A program made the translations under genes and the position numbers. A DNA stretch of 64,000 nt, taken from positions 1 to 64,000 of the forward strand of contig JASANG010003596.1 in the NCBI GenBank assembly GCA_030248215.1. The letters run 5' to 3'. The notes below the pieces were generated by a model. That model saw nothing but the letters and a program-made list of their open reading frames with translations, made no database searches and had not been told where the DNA came from. Below are positions 57,205-64,000 of this stretch, in pieces (position 1 is the first letter of the stretch; every line of letters begins with the position of its first letter). The DNA is from Enoplolaimus lenunculus (taxonomy: Eukaryota; Nematoda; Enoplea; Enoplida; Thoracostomopsidae).

Positions 57205-58430
57205 AAACAGTCTCGGTATTGGCAAGGTCTTGGTCTCGATCTCGCATTTTTGAGTCTCGGTCACACATTTTTGGGTCTCGGTCTCACATTTTTGAGTTTC
57301 GGTCTTGCATTTTTGAGTCTCGGTTGTTAGGAACCAGACCAGAAGTCGAAGATTCAGCAAATATATGTATGAAAAATTGACTATATTGGTGAAGTATGTG
57401 ATGGGTAATAAATAAAATTTCACTGTCACATGAAATTTGATAGTTTGCTATAATTATGAGCAGATATTCTGACAAACACAAAAAGCTATGAAAAACATAA
57501 AAAATTACGAAAAACACAAAAAAAACTACGAAAAATGCATTACAAATACTTTATTTTGAAAATTTTAATTTTTTCAGTGATGACAAAAATTGAAGAACAC
57601 CAACACTTTTGTTGGCAGTAGTGTTACTGTAATGGTGGCAAGCATGACACAAGCGCAAGTGGACGGACGTTGGAAATTCTCCGGCGTGGTCCAAAGCTTT
57701 AGCCAAAACTTGATTGATAGAGGGAATGTCCTGATCAGTCAGTCAAAGACCAATAGCCAGCTATGTCGACCGTATGCTGCCGGTAAGTATACTACACAAT
57801 ACGATCGGTAATTTATGCTTACATTTCTAAACAATAACAATTTTTAATAACTTGATATATAAATCGATATTTTATTTCAATTCACAAATCCCAGAAATAA
57901 TGTGGCGGCGCTCGAAATGCTTGTTGATTGCGAAGAAGTAGATTTGCAGGAATAATAAATGGTAGTAATTTTTCAAATAGAAAAGTGATGTTCTAATTTG
58001 GTGTTCAAAAAACAAAGTTATGATATATAGAAAATTTGCAAATCATTTGTCAGCAGAGTAAATGTCAACACATAGCCGTAACAAAACTTTGGAGAGACAC
58101 GCTGTGTCTGATGTGTGACGTACTAGCAGAACGTCGGCCGTAAGCTACAAAGTTTAAAATGTTTTCACAACACTGTCGAACGTCTTCGCGCAATACAACC
58201 CCGCCTAGCTAAGTAAATTAGTAGATGAAACTTTAAGTTAGTTCACGACAAAAACCATTGGATAATTTTCTAAATAAAAATTTGCTCTTGATTTAAGTTC
58301 AAAAGCAGTAAAAAAGTATAGTGCTCACTACGTACAACTGAAAACCGAAATTGCTCGCCGGTAGCCAGGAATGGGAGTCTCGGTCTTGGTCTCGCTTTTT
58401 AACCGAGACCGCCCATCCGTGCCGGTAGCA
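57205..58430. mobile_element. GGTCTCGG-family element, copy 2
   Basis: The left end has four units of about 29 bp, GAGTCTCGGTCTCACATTTTT (57,210-57,330). The right end has GGTCTTGGTCTCGC, then AACCGAGACCGCCCATCC near 58,375-58,425. If the two belong together, the unit is about 1.2 kb and contains the exon-like ORF at 57,632-57,786. Confidence 0.55.
57632..57786 (+). CDS. Possible exon of an unknown plus-strand gene
   Basis: An open frame begins with ATG at 57,632 (an in-frame TTTTGTTGGCAG acceptor lies just upstream) and ends at a perfect GTAAGT donor after 51 codons plus one base. The peptide (MTQAQVDGRWKFSGVVQSF, then LCRPYAA) looks like folded protein rather than repeat. A second open stretch, NNVAALEMLVDCEEVDLQE ending in a stop, follows an acceptor at about 57,894, but the two do not join in the same phase. 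I do not recognise the family. It could be the first gene divergent from ATR or the relic core of a transposon. Confidence 0.3.
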
Positions 58431-60240
58431 TATGCGTCGACATAAATAGCCATTCATTGAGGCTACGGGACTGTTAGTTCCGCATCCCTTTGCCAAATTT
58501 TGAAGCTTACTTTATTTAAAAACGTCTGAAATTCTCAACGCATTCAACAAAGAATGACAAGCTATTACGTAGATAAGCTGTACAACCGGTCAATGAAAGC
58601 AACGGCTCCAAACGGAATTCACTGATTTAAAATAATCTAAACCTATTTAAATGCAAGATTTAACAAATGCAATTGGCAGGAAATTGTCACTTTTTAAGCA
58701 ACATATTATAAAACAGTGAACAGATATGCACAGCAGCATGTTTATTTTTTATTAATTATAACATTTATAAAAACACTCATATATCTCAACATTATCTTGC
58801 AGCGACGCAAATTCTACCCTTTTATGGTGTATATACTGCTTTACGCTATTTAAAAAATAAATGGGTGTGCCGATATACTTTTACTGTTTTAAGTGTTAAG
58901 GTTTGAATTGCTTTTGGTGCATACAATCAATCTTAAATATCTGTAGCTTGTTGCGTTTCTTATTTTTTATGAGCAATCTCTTTTGTGACGGCCTGGAGGC
59001 CTCTTTTATGAAGGACACCAAATTTCAGGGGTATGTATATTTTACTTTTCTTCTCGGCGTTGCTGAAACATTTTAGGCAGCAGATTATTGCTAATTTTTT
59101 TTAAACATTAGAGTTTGGACTTTTGTTTCTGAACCAACCCCCAGTTCCTAACTTTACTATCCCCAAGAAATCGCTTTGTATTTTTAATCTTCGTGTGTTA
59201 AAGGAGCCACTAAAGAATTATCATCCGTGGAGAACGCGTATAGGCGAGTATGTAATTGGCTTTAACGAGAAATTTTGTTTGGGGGCAGCATCCTTATAAG
59301 TCCGTACCTACCATGAGTTTTCGCCAAAAAAAGCAGCTTTAAATTTTTTAGCACTGAAAAATATCAATTTTGTGGTGAACTAAATTCTTTCGGACTGGGT
59401 GGACCGAATTGATATGTTTACCACGTGACATGGAAGGGAATCGCGGTCTCGTTCTCTTCTGGGCTCAGTATTTGGCAAGTCTCGGGCTCGGTCTGACTGT
59501 ATTTGCGAAGTGATGCCTTTTAAATTTCGCTGTGAATTGATAAAATTTCGTTGTTAATTTACAAATTATTGGAGTTACGAAACAGTTATGAGCAGACATT
59601 CTGAAGAACACAAAAAACACCGAAAAGCACAAAAACTATACAAAAAAGTTTAAAAATAATTTATTAAAAAACTTTATTTGTTTCTAGTGATGGCCAAAAA
59701 TTGACCCACACCGGGACATTTCACGGCAGGACTCGGTATAATCAGGCCTCGGTCTCGGTCTCGGTCTCGGTTGAGCACAACTTGAAGAAAATATCGCGAG
59801 CGAAGCAAACCAAAAGCTAGACAACATTGAATTTAACTCTATACACAATTTAAAATCTGAGTTTAGAACCTGGATGGGTTTATTTTTGTATTAATTTGTA
59901 ACCTTTCTATATGAACGACGACTTGGAGTAAAAACCGCTGGTGCAACAGCTCATAGGGAGGATTTACGCTCCCGTAATTTTTGTATCCATAAGCTAGATA
60001 TTCAATCTGTGTTATGGTTACGCGGCGACATGGTCATGATCAATTATCGGTTTTTTGTTTCCTATACTTTTTAATTTCCGATCATCATTTGATTCGGTCT
60101 GCGATAAATTGCCCAAACGTTCAAGCGACAGTTGAACAAACGACATTATTCAAACGCGACAATAAAAATTGCCCAAACAACAGTTGCCCAAACGCAACAA
60201 TTGCCCAAATGCCAAAGGTCCATGTACTGAAGAGGTCCCT
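58430..60240. other. Gene-free stretch with a GGTCTCGG-family copy
   Basis: AT-rich DNA without a supportable ORF. From about 59,440 to 59,775 it contains a further GGTCTCGG piece with ends GGTCTCGTTCTC and CTCGGTCTCGGTCTCGGTTG. Confidence 0.45.
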
Positions 60241-61700
60241 CTCAAAATCTGCGGATATTACCCGGGAAATAGGGATTTTGGGTTATTCGGATATTACCCG
60301 GGAAATCGCGATTTTGTGCGCAGCGTTTTTCGCTCGGAATTTCGCGAAATTGGTATTTTGGGAAATCGGGATTTTGGGCGCAGCGCTTTTCGCTCGGGAT
60401 TTTTAGAAATTGGGATTTTGGGCGCAGCGTTTTTCGCTCGGGATTTAGGGAAATTGGGATTTTGGGAAATTGGGATTTTGAGATATTTTTGGGCGCAGCG
60501 CTTTTCGCTCGGGATTTTGGGAAATTGAGATTTTGGGTGCAGCGTTTTTCGCTCGGGATTTAGGGAATTGGGATTTTGGGAAATTGGGATTTTGGGCGCA
60601 GCGTTTTTCGCTCGGGATTTTGGGAAATTGGGATTTTGGGCGCAGCTTTTTTGCTCAGGATTTTGGGAAGTTGGTATTTTGAGCGCATGGTCGCAGCGTT
60701 TTTTGATGGATTTTGGCGAGTTGGGATTTTGGGAAATTGGGATTTTGGGAAATTGTGATTTTGGAAAATTGGTATTACCCGGGAAATTGGGATTTTGGGA
60801 AAAAGGGAAATTACCTTTGAAATTGGGATTTTGGGCCGGTATTTTTCGCTCGGGATTTGGAAATTGGGATTCTGAGAAGTTAGGATATAATCCGAGAAAT
60901 TGGGATTTTGTGCGCAGCGTTTTTCGCTCGGAATTTCGGGAAATTGGTATTTGAGAAATCGGGATTTTGGGCGCAGCGCTTTTCGCTCCGGATTTTTAGA
61001 AATTGGGATTTTGGGCGCAGCGTTTTTCGCTCGGGATTTAGGGAAATTGGGATTTTGGGAAATTGGGATTTTGAGATATTTTTGGGCGCAGCGCTTTTCG
61101 CTCGGGATTTTGGGAAATTGAGATTTTGGGTGCAGCGTTTTTCGCTCGGGATTTAGGGAAATTGGGATTTTGGGAAATTGGGATTTTGGGCGCAGCGTTT
61201 TTCGCTCGGGATTTTGGGAAATTGGGATTTTGGGCGCAGCTTTTTTGCTCAGGATTTTGGGAAATTGGGATTTTGAGCGCATCGCTTTTCGCTCGGGATT
61301 TTGGAAATTGGGATTTTGGGAGATTGGGATTTTTGGCGTAGCGATTTTCGCTTGGGATGTTGGGAAACAGGGATTTTGGGAAATTGGGATTTTGGGCGCA
61401 GTGCTTTTCGCTCGGGATTTTGGGAAATTGGGATTTTTGGAAATTCGGGTATAACCCGAGAAATTGGGGTTTTGGGCGCAGCGTTTTCTGCTCGGGATTT
61501 TGGAAAATTGGGATTTTGGGAAGTTTGAATTTTACTCGGGAAATTGGAATTTTGGGCGCAGCATTTTTCAATCGGGATTTTGGGAAATTGGGATTTTCGG
61601 CGCAACGTTCTTCGCTCGGGATTTGGAAATTGGGATTCTGAGAAGTTAGGATATAATCCGAGAAATTGGGATTTTGGGCGCAGCGTTTTTCGCTCGGCAT
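60240..61700. repeat. AATTGGGATTTTGGG minisatellite array
   Basis: About 1.46 kb built from two alternating modules: GGGAAATTGGGATTTT and GGGCGCAGCGTTTTTCGCTC. Larger blocks repeat too: a block starting AGATATTTTTGGGCGCAGCG at 60,481 recurs at about 61,074 (period about 0.59 kb), and one with GAAGTTAGGATATAATCCGA recurs at about 60,880 and 61,642. The unit length and low stop-codon content leave long ORFs open on both strands. None shows codon constraint. Confidence 0.9.
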
Positions 61701-62469
61701 ATTTAGGACCTTGGAACAATAAAATTTCTGTAACCCCTCACTTAACGGGTCGGGTAAAATTGTTCGTTTTGTACTATTTAACACATGTTTGCCGTAATTT
61801 TATTTTACGTTCCTCATATAATTTAAATGATATGTTGAGTTTTCGCTTTGAAAAATTAAGTTACCCTTCGAAAACCAGATCCAATACCCCTTTTCGGAAT
61901 GCACTATTTTTGGTATAATTTTAAGAATACACAATAACTGTGTTTAATATAATTTCAATATAGACGTAAATTGCCTAGTGGGGAGTCGGAGGGGCACAAC
62001 ACCTTTGAGAACACAATAAAAACCAATTTCCCGAGATAAAACCTTTCATCCTCCACATAGACTCCTTTTTAAATTACGTTCTCAGGGGGCTGCCTCCCCC
62101 TGAACCCCCCGCAATTTTAAGGGACCCTAAGCAAGATGGGGTCTACCGCCTCCCAAACCCCCCGCACTAAGCGGTTCTCACACTTAAGCTGCACAGACAC
62201 AGTCGAAAAATTTTGCTCAAACAATGAATTGGTTTGCGCGGGGGTTTCGGCGTTGACAGCCCCTTGAAAACACAATTAAAGAAAATATTATTTATGTGAG
62301 CAAGTTTCTCAAGTGCGGGAGAATGAAATGTGCCAATTTGGCTACAAAGGGGAAAAGCCTTCTTGCATCCGTCTGTCTATGGTTCCGTCAAGCCTACGCC
62401 TGACCCAAAGTATACACCTTAACTTTTTCCAGGATATTTGGATTTCACAAGGAAAATTGGCAAATGACA

Positions 62470-62612
62470 AGTGATACTGCTAGTTTGGGAAATTGGGATA
62501 TTACCCGGGAAATTGGGATATTATCCGGGATATTGCGATTTTGGGAAACTGGGATGTTACCCGGGAAATTAAGATTTTGGGAAATTGGGATATTACCGGG
62601 GAAATTGGGAGG
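62470..62612. repeat. Diverged outlier of the minisatellite
   Basis: Five to six units of GGGAAATTGGGATATTACCC, a variant of the main array with ATATTACCC replacing the ATTTTGGGCGC part. A similar CGGATATTACCCGGGAAAT opens the main array at 60,250-60,310. Between the arrays (61,720-62,470) lies gene-free sequence with a G/C-rich GGGGGCTGCCTCCCCCTG segment at about 62,085. Confidence 0.8.
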
Positions 62613-63668
62613 GACCTGTTCTATACATGGGCCATGCCAAATATGCACAATTCATTGTCAGACGCATAACCTGACGTAGTTCTGTGAGGGTCTGGACCCC
62701 AATTCAAAAAATCGAAATATATTTTCAGATTGATGTGACAGGTTGAACTTTATAATTGCGTCTGGCTCGTCGCTGGTTGTATTAGAATTGTTTCCTTCAG
62801 CCAATGGCGGGTGGTTCGACCAGGTCCCAATAAACTTTTGAGTATATAAAATTGAGTTGATGGCCGATTTCCATGGAAATGGCCGAAAGTTTTATATTTA
62901 ACTCGCACTTGAAAAAATTTATCTCCAGAGCAATGGCGGGTACGTTCCGTTAAAATCTCCCTTATAAACGCCGTTATTCGTTTGCATTTTCGTTTTTAGG
63001 CAGTCAAAAACGCGACACCAAAACCTAGTTTTCTCCACCTGGACCTAATTAAGGTTAGGTATACTGTTATATTCCCACTACTTAGGTTAGGCGCCTTGTG
63101 TATCTCTGAGACAATGTATTCCTAAAGATGCGATACTCCGGCTTAGTCTAAGAAAAAGTTTTTGCCATGAAGTCATAGCTATAACGTACCACCTTAGAAA
63201 TTTTGAAGCCCAAAAAATTATTCATGTGCTCAGTTCATAAAACTGTAGCATATTTGTATCGCAAGTCTGACTCATACGAGGGGCTCGCGATACAAGACCC
63301 CGTCACAAAGTCCGTTCCAGAGTTAGCTTGAGGTGAATTAATATTAGGTGATAAAAATGATGTTGAATGTTTCAATTATAATCTGCAAGTCGTATAAAAT
63401 TTGTGTTTCTGCTTCATATTTGAGAAAGCTCGGCAACTGATCGTTTCAAAATTGCCCCAAACAAAAACAAACTCAATGATGGGCTTAAATTTTATACAAT
63501 TTACGAAAATGTTCACTGCCAATATTGTCGCCGCCGGAACCTGATCCTGATTTTTTTTCCAGAGCATGAAGCGGACCTTCCGTTGTACGTGTATCCTGGC
63601 ATTTTAATTATTTTAATAATATAATAAAATTTATACCTTTAAAAGAGAATATTTATATATAACTCCAT

Positions 63669-63920
63669 ATGAATTCACTTACGCACAAAATGATATTACT
63701 AATATGGGCCTGCTATTGCGTTATCTTCATAGTTTACACATCAACATCGCTTTGGAACACCAACGACAATTATGTCAACTTTGATATTGATCCAAACTCA
63801 CCGCGCAGTCGTACTAATCTAATGAAAATTCAACATTTAAAAAAGCTACACTTTTCACGAACTATTAATAGAAGAATGTATCGTAAACAATTCCTTTCAA
63901 GATCTGCTATAAACAAGTGA
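63669..63920 (+). CDS. Short ORF with one membrane segment
   Basis: An ATG opens 83 codons ending at TGA. Residues of about 8-28 (ILLIWACYCVIFIVYTSTSL) form one hydrophobic helix after a short N-terminus, followed by a basic tail with KK and RR pairs. This is the layout of a type II membrane anchor, as at the start of Golgi glycosyltransferases, and it could be a first exon (a possible GTAAAC donor lies at about 63,884). I cannot identify it. Preceding sequence from 62,612 holds nothing I can support. Confidence 0.35.
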   Translation: MNSLTHKMILLIWACYCVIFIVYTSTSLWNTNDNYVNFDIDPNSPRSRTNLMKIQHLKKLHFSRTINRRMYRKQFLSRSAINK

Positions 63921-64000
63921 CGATTGATTGTTCAAAAAGTTGCTGTCATTTTTAGCGCCGCAGAGTAGCATAAGTAGCTGTAGTTGAAAAATAGATGTTA

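Noticed and set aside
57118-57429. ORF with ETQKCE-type repeats
   Set aside because: Translation of the GGTCTCGG repeat units, not a protein.
60014-61784. Many long ORFs on both strands (up to 248 codons)
   Set aside because: They are translations of the AATTGGGATTTTGGG satellite and repeat with its period.

Overview
This is eukaryotic, AT-rich genomic DNA. It has spliceosomal introns (GT...AG), no operons, and many terminal-inverted-repeat elements, which points to an invertebrate animal whose species I cannot name from the sequence. One gene dominates. The minus strand from about 56,522 down to 2,260 carries an apparently complete ATR checkpoint kinase (PIKK family), which I model as 60 exons and about 2,910 codons over 54 kb. 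The C-terminal two thirds (exons 18-60, from about 46,020 down to 2,260) can be followed residue by residue against remembered human ATR. The N-terminal HEAT-repeat exons (56.5-46.2 kb) are chained mainly by splice signals, reading phase and weak similarity, so they are less certain.

Layout, left to right: 1-130, the first codons of another minus-strand gene running out of the window; 341-1640, a nested tandem duplication; 2,260-4,756, ATR FATC, regulatory and kinase-core exons; 5,155-11,038, kinase N-lobe and FAT exons in short introns; 11,039-21,424, a 10.4 kb intron with a decayed LTR retroelement, inverted hairpin repeats and several MITE-like elements; 21,425-23,630, TPR-like FAT exons; 23,631-30,371, a 6.7 kb intron full of inverted-repeat elements; 30,372-46,020, HEAT and UME exons; 46,204-56,522, N-terminal HEAT exons and exon 1; 57-60 kb, repeats of a GGTCTCGG family around one weak plus-strand exon candidate; 60.2-61.7 kb, a minisatellite with higher-order structure; 63.67-63.92 kb, a short plus-strand ORF with one membrane segment.

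The intergenic and intronic DNA is built from at least eight families of short elements with palindromic, oligo-repetitive ends (GCCGAT, CCGGATA, GGAATCGG, GGATTCGG, ACCGCAATCGCG, CGCGGGTAA, GGTCTCGG, AGCCCAGGGCT). Some are nested in each other. I found no convincing tRNA, rRNA or CRISPR. The least familiar material is the repeat biology: a recurring hairpin whose two far copies are inverted 9 kb apart, the AATTGGGATTTTGGG satellite, and a Russian-doll stack at 36.2-37.6 kb. The ATR gene itself shows a Ser-rich insertion before the UME domain and a 31-nt microexon.
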